Below are positions 17,886 to 26,386 of a stretch of DNA of 64,000 nucleotides, one piece after another. The number at the start of each line of letters is the position of its first letter. Positions within the stretch are counted from its first letter, which is position 1. The DNA comes from Clostridium sp. MCC353 (GTDB taxonomy: Bacteria; Bacillota; Clostridia; Lachnospirales; Lachnospiraceae). Where the stretch lies: the NCBI RefSeq assembly GCF_018785315.1, contig NZ_WQPN01000054.1, positions 59,662-123,661 of the forward strand, in the 5' to 3' direction. Below the pieces are notes generated by a model. That model searched no databases. It saw nothing but the letters and a program-made list of their open reading frames with translations, and was not told where the DNA came from. The position numbers and the translations under genes were made by a program.

Positions 17886-18033
17886 GTGTGAAAAATTAAT
17901 CCTGATGGCTTATTTTTTACACCTAAATTTGTACCGGAGCCACAAATTTGAATCGCAGCTGAGAATCTGAAATTCGCAGCGCGAGCCTACGCAACGCAAA
18001 ATTTGCACATCAAAACGCTCCGGCATGGGGGAT
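17886..18033 (+). promoter_or_regulatory. Repeated structured leader element, copy A
   Basis: Sense strand plus. Order of parts: AT-rich hairpin GTGTGAAAAA / TTTTTTACAC; hairpin AAATTTGT / ACAAATTT with CCGGAGC in the loop; hairpin CTGAGAAT / ATTCGCAG; then GCTCCGG, able to pair with the loop, next to a GGGGGA ribosome-binding site. Copies B and C share the same layout upstream of real genes. Here an ATG at 18038 opens only 13 codons, so the gene it once led has apparently been lost. The remaining gap to 18438 holds no gene. Confidence 0.75.
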
Positions 18034-18438
18034 TAAAATGCATCTATATTTAATTCATCGACCAAGACCATTTCCGTAATGCATTTTATTGTAATTGGTA
18101 GAGGGAATGTGTCAAAATATTATGGCAGACCTTGAATAATACAGATATTCTGTTGGCTTGAAAGAAATGGAATTAAATGAGTTAAAGTTGCTTAATCATG
18201 AATATTGTAAAAAGAAGTCATTCCATAGTGTTATTTACTTCAGAATAAAGAAAAAGTAAAATTTATGCAAGGGTTTTCATATTTTTAATCACTAAAAATC
18301 TAACCTGAAAATATATGATGGAAAAATAGGGGCAGGCCAAATAAGCTACTATAGACATATTATAGTCATATTTTGTGAAAGCGTTTTAATTGGAAATCCT
18401 TGCATGATTAGAATAGACACATAGAAAGAGTTACGAAA

Positions 18439-18912
18439 ATGAAAGAGAATAAAAAAAAGAAAATTTGCTTTATTTCATCATCAGGTGGGCATTTAGAGCA
18501 AATTAAACAATTAAAAGCAGTTGCTCAGAAGTTTGATCATTACTATGTATTACCACGAAATATAAGTACTTCTTCATTTAAGGAGAAAAAGTACCTAGTT
18601 GGCGACTTTTATAGGAAAAACAGGCTGCAATTCATTTTTCGGTTTAGTTACACTTCTTTACAACAGCTTTGGATTTTTATTAAAGAGCAGCCTGATGTAG
18701 TGATAACAACGGGAGCAGGAGTAGTGATACCTACCTGTTTACTTGCTCATTTTATGGGAAAAAAGCTAGTCTATATTGAGAGCTTTGCTCGGATGAAATC
18801 ATTAAATAAGACTGCTGAATTGCTTTATAAGTATTCGGATTTGTTTATTGTTCAATGGGAAGAATTACTGAAAATTGTACCAGATGCTGTTTATGGAGGG
18901 GGGATATATTGA
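18439..18912 (+). CDS. Glycosyltransferase accessory subunit, Alg14/PssD-like
   Basis: A 157-residue protein like PssD/Cps14F, the membrane-associated partner that recruits the catalytic Alg13-like subunit. The start of the fold, CFISSSGGHLEQIKQL, and VVITTGAGVVIPTCLLAHFMGKKLVYIESFARMKS are characteristic. Its stop TGA overlaps the start of the next gene, the usual translational coupling of this pair. The two subunits together form one transferase, often adding a galactose or glucose as the second sugar. Confidence 0.88.
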   Translation: MKENKKKKICFISSSGGHLEQIKQLKAVAQKFDHYYVLPRNISTSSFKEKKYLVGDFYRKNRLQFIFRFSYTSLQQLWIFIKEQPDVVITTGAGVVIPTCLLAHFMGKKLVYIESFARMKSLNKTAELLYKYSDLFIVQWEELLKIVPDAVYGGGIY

Positions 18913-19391
18913 TTTTAGTATGTGTAGGCGCGTCGGAATATAAAATGGATCGACTGTTGACAATTATTGATGAACTGTGTGATGAACAGATTCTTGATGG
19001 GAAGCAAATTGTTGCTCAAATCGGTAGCACTAGTTATTCTCCAAGAAACTTCAAGAGTTTTAAATTAATAGGAAGAGATGAGTTTCAGACTTATATAGAA
19101 CAGGCAGATTTAGTTATTACACATGCAGGTACTGGAAGTGTGATCCCACCTTTGAAACTTGGGAAAAAGGTGATTGTGTTTCCGAGATTGAAAAAATATA
19201 AAGAACATTTGGATGATCATCAATTAGAACTTAGAGATGTATTTACAAATAGTGGATATACACTAAGTGCGGAAAATAAGGAAGAACTTTTAGAGGCACT
19301 TTCATCGGTTCCTAGCTTTATTCCTAAAACTTTTGTTTCAAATAATAAAAAGATCAATGATATGGTGATTGACTTTATTGAAAGGAGTTAG
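18909..19391 (+). CDS. Glycosyltransferase catalytic subunit, Alg13/PssE-like
   Basis: A 160-residue GT28 C-terminal-type protein. The frame is open further upstream, but a TTG at 18909, behind a GGAGGGGGG tract and overlapping the previous stop, gives the family N-terminus ILVCVGASEYKMDRLL. The donor-binding motif VITHAGTGSVIPPLKLGKKVIVFPR is complete, as is the late KEHLDDHQLEL. It pairs with the preceding Alg14-like gene. Use of a TTG start is inferred from overlap and homologous length. Confidence 0.87.
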   Translation: MILVCVGASEYKMDRLLTIIDELCDEQILDGKQIVAQIGSTSYSPRNFKSFKLIGRDEFQTYIEQADLVITHAGTGSVIPPLKLGKKVIVFPRLKKYKEHLDDHQLELRDVFTNSGYTLSAENKEELLEALSSVPSFIPKTFVSNNKKINDMVIDFIERS

Positions 19392-19394
19392 TAG

Positions 19395-20462
19395 GTGAAA
19401 GTCTTAATGATAGGAAATCACCCATCCGTACATGGCGGAATTACGAGTGTAATAGACCAATTATTAACACATGATTGGGAAAAAGATGGAATAAGTATGA
19501 GTTTTATTCCTTCGTATAATGGTGGGAATGTGGTAAATAAAATTATGTTTTTCGCATCTGCGTATCATAAAATAAAGAAATATGTAAAAAAGCAAAAACC
19601 CGATGTAGTTCATATTCATATGTCTCATCATGGTAGTTATGAACGGGCATATTTAATTTATAAATTGTGCAAAAAAAATAATATTTCGATAGTAGCACAT
19701 CTGCACGGTTCAGAATTTCAACAATACTTCTATGGTTGTATTAAGAAAAAGAAAGAAAACATTTCTGCATTTTTTGAAGGATGTTCAACGATAATTGTAT
19801 TGGGTGAAGAATGGAGAAATTTCATTTCTTCAATTGCCGTTAAAGCTAAAATAACTGTTTTAAATAATACAGTATGCATTCCAGAATATACGACTGAACA
19901 GCCAGAAGATGTTATAGATTTTCTTTTTTTAGGGGTTTTGTTTAAAAGAAAAGGAGTTGCGGATTTACTTTCGGCGGTAGTCAAGGTTGTAGAATCTGGG
20001 GTAATAGGGAACAAACGAGTAAAGTTTAATATAGCGGGTACCGGACCTGAAGAGGTGATACTGAGAGAATACGTTGCTAAAAATAAACTTGATAAGTATG
20101 TGAATTTTTTGGGTTGGATAGCTGGTGAAGAAAAAATAAAACAATTGTCCAAAAACCAAGTATTCGTCTTACCATCTTATAATGAAGGGTTACCGGTTTC
20201 TATTTTGGAGGCATTAAGTTTCGGTATGCCAGTAATTAGCACGCAAGTAGGAAGTATAAGTGAAGTGGTAATGGAAGCGGAGAATGGTTTTTTGGTTGAA
20301 CCAGGAGATATTGAAGGTATTGCAAAAGCAATTACCGAGATGATTTTTAACTATACGTTAAGATGTAGAATGGCTAAGCAAGCAAGACGCATTGCAGAAA
20401 CTAGATTTAACGAGGAATCATATTTTGAGAGATTAGCCCAAATTTATATAGAAAGCAGATAA
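19395..20462 (+). CDS. Glycosyltransferase, GT4 family
   Basis: A 355-residue GT-B enzyme starting with GTG behind AAAGGAG. The N-terminal domain has MIGNHPSVHGGITSVIDQLL and HIHMSHHGSYERA; the C-terminal domain has FLFLGVLFKRKGVADLL, NIAGTGPEEVILREYV and the E-x7-E-type motif PSYNEGLPVSILEALSFGMPVIST. It is cytoplasmic and expected to extend the repeat unit. The preceding gene ends 3 bp before, so they are co-translated. Sugar specificity is unknown. Confidence 0.9.
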   Translation: MKVLMIGNHPSVHGGITSVIDQLLTHDWEKDGISMSFIPSYNGGNVVNKIMFFASAYHKIKKYVKKQKPDVVHIHMSHHGSYERAYLIYKLCKKNNISIVAHLHGSEFQQYFYGCIKKKKENISAFFEGCSTIIVLGEEWRNFISSIAVKAKITVLNNTVCIPEYTTEQPEDVIDFLFLGVLFKRKGVADLLSAVVKVVESGVIGNKRVKFNIAGTGPEEVILREYVAKNKLDKYVNFLGWIAGEEKIKQLSKNQVFVLPSYNEGLPVSILEALSFGMPVISTQVGSISEVVMEAENGFLVEPGDIEGIAKAITEMIFNYTLRCRMAKQARRIAETRFNEESYFERLAQIYIESR

Positions 20463-20474
20463 GGGTGCTATAGA

Positions 20475-21494
20475 ATGGAGAACACTTTAGTATCAGTTAT
20501 TTTACCTATTTATAATGTTGAAAAGTATCTTGATATATGCATAAAATCAGTTGTAAATCAAACTTATAAAAATATAGAAATAATACTCGTCAATGACGGG
20601 TCTAAAGATACGTCTCCATTGATTTGTGATAGTTGGTCTAAAAAGGATGATAGAATTCATCTTATAAATAAAGCTAATGCAGGGCTTGGAATGGCAAGAA
20701 ACAGTGGATTAGATGTTGCACATGGGAAATATGTAGTATTTGTTGATTCGGATGATTTTATTGAACATAATGCTATTGAAAAACTACTTGGTGGGTTAGG
20801 TGCCTCTGATACAGCCTTTTGTGGACATTATAATTATTATGATGATGAGCATATAGAAAAATTACCAATTCGTTATAAAGGTCAGATGTACTCTGGTGAA
20901 GATGTTCAGAAAAAGATTCTATTGGAAATGATGGGGGCACTCCCTAATGATCCGGTCGATACTATGTTGCCTGTTTCAGTGTGGCATGGTATTTATTCAA
21001 TGGATATAATTAACCGAAATAATATTCGATTTCCATCAGAGAGACAATTTATATCAGAAGATATGATTTTTGATATTGATTACCTCTCAAATTCATACGG
21101 AGTATCATTTCTTGATGAGTGTTTATATTATTATAGAAAAAACAATGCGGATTCATTAACGTCTGTGTATAACGAAGAAAGATTTACAAAGGAAATTATC
21201 CTATATAAAGAGATTTGCAGAAAACTTAGTTTGAGCATGAAAGAGCAAGATTACATCCTGAGAGTGCAGCGTACATTCTTAGGAAGGGTAAGATCCTGCA
21301 TTGTTAGAGCTGTCAAACAGAGTGATAATCCGAGGAGAGAACTAATTAGAATCTGTGATAATGCAGAGGTAAGAGAAGTTTTGAGGAACTATCCATATAG
21401 AAAAAATAAAGTTACATTAAAAGTTTTCAATTTTTGTATGGAGCATAGACTTATTTGGGTATTACAGCTATTGATTCTAATAAGAGAAAATTAG
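20475..21494 (+). CDS. Glycosyltransferase, GT2 family
   Basis: A 339-residue GT-A enzyme. VILPIYNVEKYLDICIKSVVNQTYKNIEI and LVNDGSKDTS form the nucleotide-sugar site; FVDSDDF supplies the metal-binding DxD; ISEDMIFDIDYL is the usual acceptor-side acid. No membrane segment is visible. It lies in a tight run of glycan genes (12 bp after the previous one). It resembles the N-terminal half of the large protein at 23229. Confidence 0.9.
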   Translation: MENTLVSVILPIYNVEKYLDICIKSVVNQTYKNIEIILVNDGSKDTSPLICDSWSKKDDRIHLINKANAGLGMARNSGLDVAHGKYVVFVDSDDFIEHNAIEKLLGGLGASDTAFCGHYNYYDDEHIEKLPIRYKGQMYSGEDVQKKILLEMMGALPNDPVDTMLPVSVWHGIYSMDIINRNNIRFPSERQFISEDMIFDIDYLSNSYGVSFLDECLYYYRKNNADSLTSVYNEERFTKEIILYKEICRKLSLSMKEQDYILRVQRTFLGRVRSCIVRAVKQSDNPRRELIRICDNAEVREVLRNYPYRKNKVTLKVFNFCMEHRLIWVLQLLILIREN

Positions 21495-21503
21495 GGACTG
21501 TAT

Positions 21504-22019
21504 ATGGATAAAACAATAGAAAACGAAAAACAACTATATTTCAAAGATAAAAAACAGTTTTTTATAAGCAGATTAACCAATGAACATAACTACTTACTAT
21601 GGAAATATGTGTTTTATCTTAGAAGAGAAGAAAGAGCAAAATACAAGTTTGCAAAGTATTATTATAGAAGAAAAAAAAATAATTTAGGTGCTGAGCTTGG
21701 GATTCTTATTTATGCTGGAACTTGTGATTCTGGTTTACATATTTGGCATTATGGTTCTGTAATAATAAGCGGATACGCTAGAATAGGACGGAATTGTAGC
21801 CTTCATGGACAGAACTGCATTGGAAACAATGGAAAAGATATAGAATCACCAATTATTGGGAATAACGTTGATATTGGAGTAGGCGCTGTGGTTATTGGTA
21901 ATGTGTATATAGCGGATAATGTAAAAATTGGAGCAGGTGCAGTTGTTACAAAAAGTTGTTATGAGAAAGGTGCAGTACTTATAGGTGTCCCCGCTCAAAT
22001 TAAGAATAATAAAGATTAA
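21504..22019 (+). CDS. Left-handed beta-helix acyltransferase (serine acetyltransferase-like)
   Basis: A 171-residue hexapeptide-repeat enzyme that probably O-acetylates a sugar of the repeat unit. The C-terminal half carries imperfect hexapeptide turns (VIISGYARIGRNCSLHG, IGNNVDIGVGAVVIGN, VKIGAGAVVTKSC) and ends with GVPAQI, typical of CysE/NodL-like acetyltransferases. The catalytic histidine is likely in the HIWHYGS or SLHGQN stretch. The N-terminal 70 residues are basic and family-specific. Confidence 0.85.
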   Translation: MDKTIENEKQLYFKDKKQFFISRLTNEHNYLLWKYVFYLRREERAKYKFAKYYYRRKKNNLGAELGILIYAGTCDSGLHIWHYGSVIISGYARIGRNCSLHGQNCIGNNGKDIESPIIGNNVDIGVGAVVIGNVYIADNVKIGAGAVVTKSCYEKGAVLIGVPAQIKNNKD

Positions 22020-22033
22020 GGCAGAAAAATAAC

Positions 22034-23215
22034 ATGAAAAGACAAGTTAATTGTACCTTGAAAATTAAAATAGACGATATAATGCTATTTTTGATGTTTG
22101 CTGGCCTAAATCGTGTTTTTTGGAATGAAGCCAGTGTAACGACAAGGGTACGTTTGTACATTTGTGTTATATTGACATCTTATTTGCTGTTAAAGAATTG
22201 TTTGAAATATATCAAAGAGCAAGCAAGTTCTTTGCCATTTATATTTACAATACTAATATCAGGTATTATAAATTATGGGATAGATAAGGATCTTTTAGGT
22301 ACTATTATAGTATGTACCTTTATTTTTGATCTTTTCGGTATTACAAGCAGATATGCTCGGCGGTTTGGTGTAAAAGCATTAATGGATAAAGTTTACTATT
22401 TTTCATTAGTTTTCTTACTTGTAAATGATGCCAGTGTACTTTATGCAGGAAGACTCACATCCTCTATAAGCAGTGATCAAGCTGCGGTAATGTATTTTTC
22501 TGGCAACAAGTTTGCAGTAGTATTTTTACATATGATTTATACATTCTTGTTCTGTTGTTATCAGGATGAGAAGTTGAATAATAACTGGGAGGCTAGGATT
22601 AAGTTTATTTTTCTGGGCGTGTACAATATATTTTTCTGTCTGTATATGAACTGTGGTACGGGCTTGATTGGCTGTATATTAATTATGATTTTGATTTTCT
22701 TTAAGAAGAATCTAAAGTATTTTATCTGTAAACCAATTACATTTGTTATTTCACTAATTGCGTTAAACTATTTATTTATAGGAACTAATATGTTATTGGC
22801 TAATTCTGTTATACAAAAATTTGTTCTTATGATAGGTAAAGATCTGACACTAACGGGACGAATAGCAATATATCCTCAATTGACATATATAATTCGTGAG
22901 AGTATTTTAATAGGTTATGGTGATTCAAGTCAGGTTGTTATGCGGGTAGTAGGATATGGAAATGCGCAAAATGGAATCTTTCATATTTTAATTCAATACG
23001 GTGCTATTGGTGCATTAGCTTTTATTTATTTATGTTATCAAACTATATTAAATGCAAAGAGAAAAAATGTGGATTATGCCTATCCAATTTTTGCATACAT
23101 TATTAGTATGGTGGTGTGCTCTCTTGTAGAAATATGCTTTAGTTACAACTTTTTGTTTGCTATAGCATTGCTTAATGTTATTGGAGTGTATTATACAAAA
23201 CAAGAAAATGTGTAA
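22034..23215 (+). CDS. wzy: Wzy-type polysaccharide polymerase
   Basis: A 393-residue integral membrane protein with about ten to eleven hydrophobic segments and a large extracellular loop in the second half (from about residue 255, with LTGRIAIYPQLTYIIRESILIGYGDS). This layout and the G-x-G motif in that loop are those of O-antigen ligase/polymerase proteins. Together with the flippase at 26373 it implies a Wzx/Wzy-dependent pathway. Sequence identity in this class is low, so the call rests on topology and context. Confidence 0.8.
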   Translation: MKRQVNCTLKIKIDDIMLFLMFAGLNRVFWNEASVTTRVRLYICVILTSYLLLKNCLKYIKEQASSLPFIFTILISGIINYGIDKDLLGTIIVCTFIFDLFGITSRYARRFGVKALMDKVYYFSLVFLLVNDASVLYAGRLTSSISSDQAAVMYFSGNKFAVVFLHMIYTFLFCCYQDEKLNNNWEARIKFIFLGVYNIFFCLYMNCGTGLIGCILIMILIFFKKNLKYFICKPITFVISLIALNYLFIGTNMLLANSVIQKFVLMIGKDLTLTGRIAIYPQLTYIIRESILIGYGDSSQVVMRVVGYGNAQNGIFHILIQYGAIGALAFIYLCYQTILNAKRKNVDYAYPIFAYIISMVVCSLVEICFSYNFLFAIALLNVIGVYYTKQENV

Positions 23216-23228
23216 GGAGTATAAAGCT

Positions 23229-25265
23229 ATGAAGAATAAAGAAGGCGGTCTAGCGAGTATAATTGTGCCCATATATAAAGTTGAAAAGTATCTTAGAAAA
23301 TGCATTAATAGTATCCTTTTGCAAACATATAGAAATATAGAGATTATTCTTGTTGATGACGGTTCACCTGACGCATGTGGAGCAATTTGTGATGAATATA
23401 GGCAGATAGATTCAAGGATTACTGTTGTTCATAAAGTGAACGGCGGGCTGTCTGATGCGAGAAATGAAGGCTTAAAATATTCACATGGTGAATATATCTT
23501 TTTTGTTGATAGTGATGATTGGCTTGATGCAGATTACTGTAATGCGGCAATATATGACCTAGAAAGCAATAATGCTGATGTTGTTGTATTTGGCTATAAT
23601 AAGGTTAATGAAGAAAACAATTTAGTTGAGGTATGCTGTGCACTTATGCCTCAATATTTATCAAAAGTAGAAGCTCTCCGTGGATTAATAGAAGGTAAAA
23701 TTGATAATTATGCATGGAATAAAGCCTATCGTAAAAAAGTATTTAATGGAATAAAGTACCCAATTGGTATGCTATGGGAGGATATTGGAACCACTTATCG
23801 AGTATTTGAGCAGTGTGAAGCGATATATATAGCGAATAGAGTAACATACAATTATTTGATTCGTAAAGGTGGTATAACTGGAATGCATTCATTTAAAGCT
23901 GATATTGATATTTTTATTCAGAGAAAAGATCAGTATAACTTCTTGAAGGATAGATATCCAGATATGGCAATGATGGCATTACCGGTTCTGGTTGATTCGG
24001 CGATTCAAGCTTATATTCATATACCTGAAAAACAAGAATATTTGGATATACTTAAAAAAGTCGAGGCATTTTTGTTGAATAATAAGAGAGATATTTGTGT
24101 ACTGTGTAGAAATAAAACAAAAATAGCAGTTTTCTATACTAATCATAAAATGTTTAGAAGAATAGCAAGACTTGCATTAAATTACCGGAGAAAGCAGTCT
24201 GTGATGATTTCGTTTAATCAATTAATGACTAAAAGTATTAGCAAAATTACAAGAGTGGTAAAGCAAGTAAATAGTAAAGGAGATATAAATAAACTTTGGA
24301 AAGATAGTAGGAATAAGATATATATAATTGGGACCCCAGATCATGATAATCTTGGAGATCATGCAATTGCGCTGTCAACACAACAATTTTTGGAAGAACA
24401 TTTTTCTAATTATGAGGTTATTGATGTAACCGAAGAGGAATATTGGAAATATCGTGATAGTTTGATTAAACGTGTTAATACAAAGAAAGATCTTATTGTT
24501 TTACAAGGAGGAGGAAATCTGGGTAATCAGTATATGTATATTGAAAATATTCGTAGGGATGTGATTAAACATATTGAAGCTGTTCAATTTTTATTCCCGC
24601 AAACGATGTTCTTTACCGAGACGGCCAAGGGGTATAAAGAATTAGAAAAAACAGAAAAGCTATATGGACAAAATGCAAATCTTACCTTGTTTGCACGAGA
24701 AAGAAAATCTTTTGAAATGATGAAGAGGTCTTTTCCGAATAATAAAGTATATTTGATACCAGATATTGTTTTACGATATCGTATCCCAGAAATTAAGAAC
24801 GATAGGAACGGAATACTGCTGTGTTTGAGACATGATAAAGAATCAGCTTTGGGATTAACTCAACGAGCGGATATTAAGAGAAAATGTTTGAAGTATTGTT
24901 CTGATATTAGATATACTGATACATGCGTTAGGTCGTGTATTACTAAAACAGAAAGAATAGGAGCAGTTAATCAGAAACTGACGCAATTTGAAAACTCAAA
25001 GGTTGTTGTTACAGATAGATTGCATGGGATGGTTTTTGCAGCATTGACAAAAACTCCTTGTATTGTACTTGCAAACTATAATCATAAAATTCATGGGGTT
25101 TATGAATGGATATCTAATTTGGATTATATTCAGTATTTGAATAATATTAGTCAATTTGATTCAGCAATTAAAGAATTGATAAACTATTGTAAAAGAAAGG
25201 AATATAGCTATTCTCTAATAGATTATGAGTGTATAAAAATTATTGAATGTATGCAAGATGGCTAG
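23229..25265 (+). CDS. Fusion of GT2 glycosyltransferase and polysaccharide pyruvyltransferase
   Basis: A 678-residue two-domain protein. ATG at 23229 follows AAGGAG; the frame is open further upstream inside wzy, but the domain starts here. Residues about 10-300 are a GT2 transferase (IIVPIYKVEKYLRKCINSIL, LVDDGSPDACG, FVDSDDWLDADY, LWEDIGTTYR). Residues about 360-670 are a CsaB/PssM-like pyruvyltransferase (IYIIGTPDHDNLGDHAIAL, VLQGGGNLGNQY, VVTDRLHGMVFAALTKTPCIVL). The enzyme would add a sugar and its ketal pyruvate, giving the polymer negative charge. These activities are usually on separate proteins. Confidence 0.87.
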   Translation: MKNKEGGLASIIVPIYKVEKYLRKCINSILLQTYRNIEIILVDDGSPDACGAICDEYRQIDSRITVVHKVNGGLSDARNEGLKYSHGEYIFFVDSDDWLDADYCNAAIYDLESNNADVVVFGYNKVNEENNLVEVCCALMPQYLSKVEALRGLIEGKIDNYAWNKAYRKKVFNGIKYPIGMLWEDIGTTYRVFEQCEAIYIANRVTYNYLIRKGGITGMHSFKADIDIFIQRKDQYNFLKDRYPDMAMMALPVLVDSAIQAYIHIPEKQEYLDILKKVEAFLLNNKRDICVLCRNKTKIAVFYTNHKMFRRIARLALNYRRKQSVMISFNQLMTKSISKITRVVKQVNSKGDINKLWKDSRNKIYIIGTPDHDNLGDHAIALSTQQFLEEHFSNYEVIDVTEEEYWKYRDSLIKRVNTKKDLIVLQGGGNLGNQYMYIENIRRDVIKHIEAVQFLFPQTMFFTETAKGYKELEKTEKLYGQNANLTLFARERKSFEMMKRSFPNNKVYLIPDIVLRYRIPEIKNDRNGILLCLRHDKESALGLTQRADIKRKCLKYCSDIRYTDTCVRSCITKTERIGAVNQKLTQFENSKVVVTDRLHGMVFAALTKTPCIVLANYNHKIHGVYEWISNLDYIQYLNNISQFDSAIKELINYCKRKEYSYSLIDYECIKIIECMQDG

Positions 25266-25273
25266 GAGGATGT

Positions 25274-26386
25274 ATGGAAGAAATTAAACGTTTTTTTGAA
25301 TGCCTGTTACCAGTTACTGCATGTAATTTAAAATGTAGCTATTGTTATATTATTCAGCGCGATAATAGAAATATGAAAATTCCTGAATTGAAGTATTCGC
25401 CCGAGAGGATAGGTGCAGGTCTTTCTCAAGAAAGACTAGGTGGAATTTGCTATTTAAGTATTTGCGGAGAAGGAGAAACATTAATACCAGAAGAAATAGT
25501 GCATATTACATATGAGATATTAAAACAGGGGCATTATGTAAATCTCACTACCAATGGTACGATTACAAAGCGGTTTGATGAATTAATGAAATTACCAATT
25601 GAATATAAGGAACGACTTCATTTTGCGTTCTCATTGCATTATCTTGAACTTAAAAGAACGGAAAAATTGAATGAATTTTATTCTAATGTTAGGAAAGTAA
25701 AAGAGAATGGGTGTTCTTTTTTAGTGCAACTTAATCTCTGCGATGAATATGAGCCTTATTTAGATGAGATATCAGAGATATGTAAGAAAGAAATCGGAGC
25801 ACTTCCTCAATTAGCTGCTACTAGAAAAGAAAATAATTTGTCGAACGATATTGAACTAATGACCTCGCACACTGCAGAAGAATATTTAGAAATTGGAAAA
25901 AAATTTGATTCTCCACTCTTTGATTTTACAATGAAGAATTTTGGAAAAAAACAGATAGGATATTGTTATGCTGGAGATTGGAGTGGTCAATTAAACTTGG
26001 CTACAGGTAAATTTTCACGTTGCTATGCTTCGCGGATAAAACAGGATATTTTTGCGGATATTAGTAAACCGATAGATTTTTGTGCTATAGGTTCTCATTG
26101 CCGATCACTTTTTTGTATGAATTCCAGCCACTTCCTGGCTCTTGGTATGATACCTACTCAGTATAAAGATATTACTTATGCGGGATTACGAAATAGAGAT
26201 GAGGCACATTGGTATTCTGATAAGATGAACCATACTTTAAGAATAAAGTTGCAACATAACAATCCAGAATATGATTTGAAAATGAAATTGAAAACTGAAT
26301 TATATGCCATTGCCGAAGCCAGTTTGGATATAGCGTATAAAATGAAATGGCTTCTTAGAAAAGGTAACAATGATGCGAAAAGGTAA
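25274..26386 (+). CDS. Radical SAM protein of the glycan locus
   Basis: A 370-residue radical SAM enzyme. The cluster motif C-x3-C-x2-C is CNLKCSYC near residue 17, followed by ICGEGETLIP (the GGE-like SAM contact) and LTTNGTI. Later cysteines (GYCYAGDWS, RCYAS, CRSLFCMNSS) are spaced like a second cluster or a SPASM-like region. ATG at 25274 sits 5 nt after AGGAGG. It overlaps the flippase gene at its end, so it is part of the operon. Substrate is unknown; radical SAM enzymes are uncommon in capsule loci, and a sugar or appended group modification is an inference. Confidence 0.8.
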   Translation: MEEIKRFFECLLPVTACNLKCSYCYIIQRDNRNMKIPELKYSPERIGAGLSQERLGGICYLSICGEGETLIPEEIVHITYEILKQGHYVNLTTNGTITKRFDELMKLPIEYKERLHFAFSLHYLELKRTEKLNEFYSNVRKVKENGCSFLVQLNLCDEYEPYLDEISEICKKEIGALPQLAATRKENNLSNDIELMTSHTAEEYLEIGKKFDSPLFDFTMKNFGKKQIGYCYAGDWSGQLNLATGKFSRCYASRIKQDIFADISKPIDFCAIGSHCRSLFCMNSSHFLALGMIPTQYKDITYAGLRNRDEAHWYSDKMNHTLRIKLQHNNPEYDLKMKLKTELYAIAEASLDIAYKMKWLLRKGNNDAKR

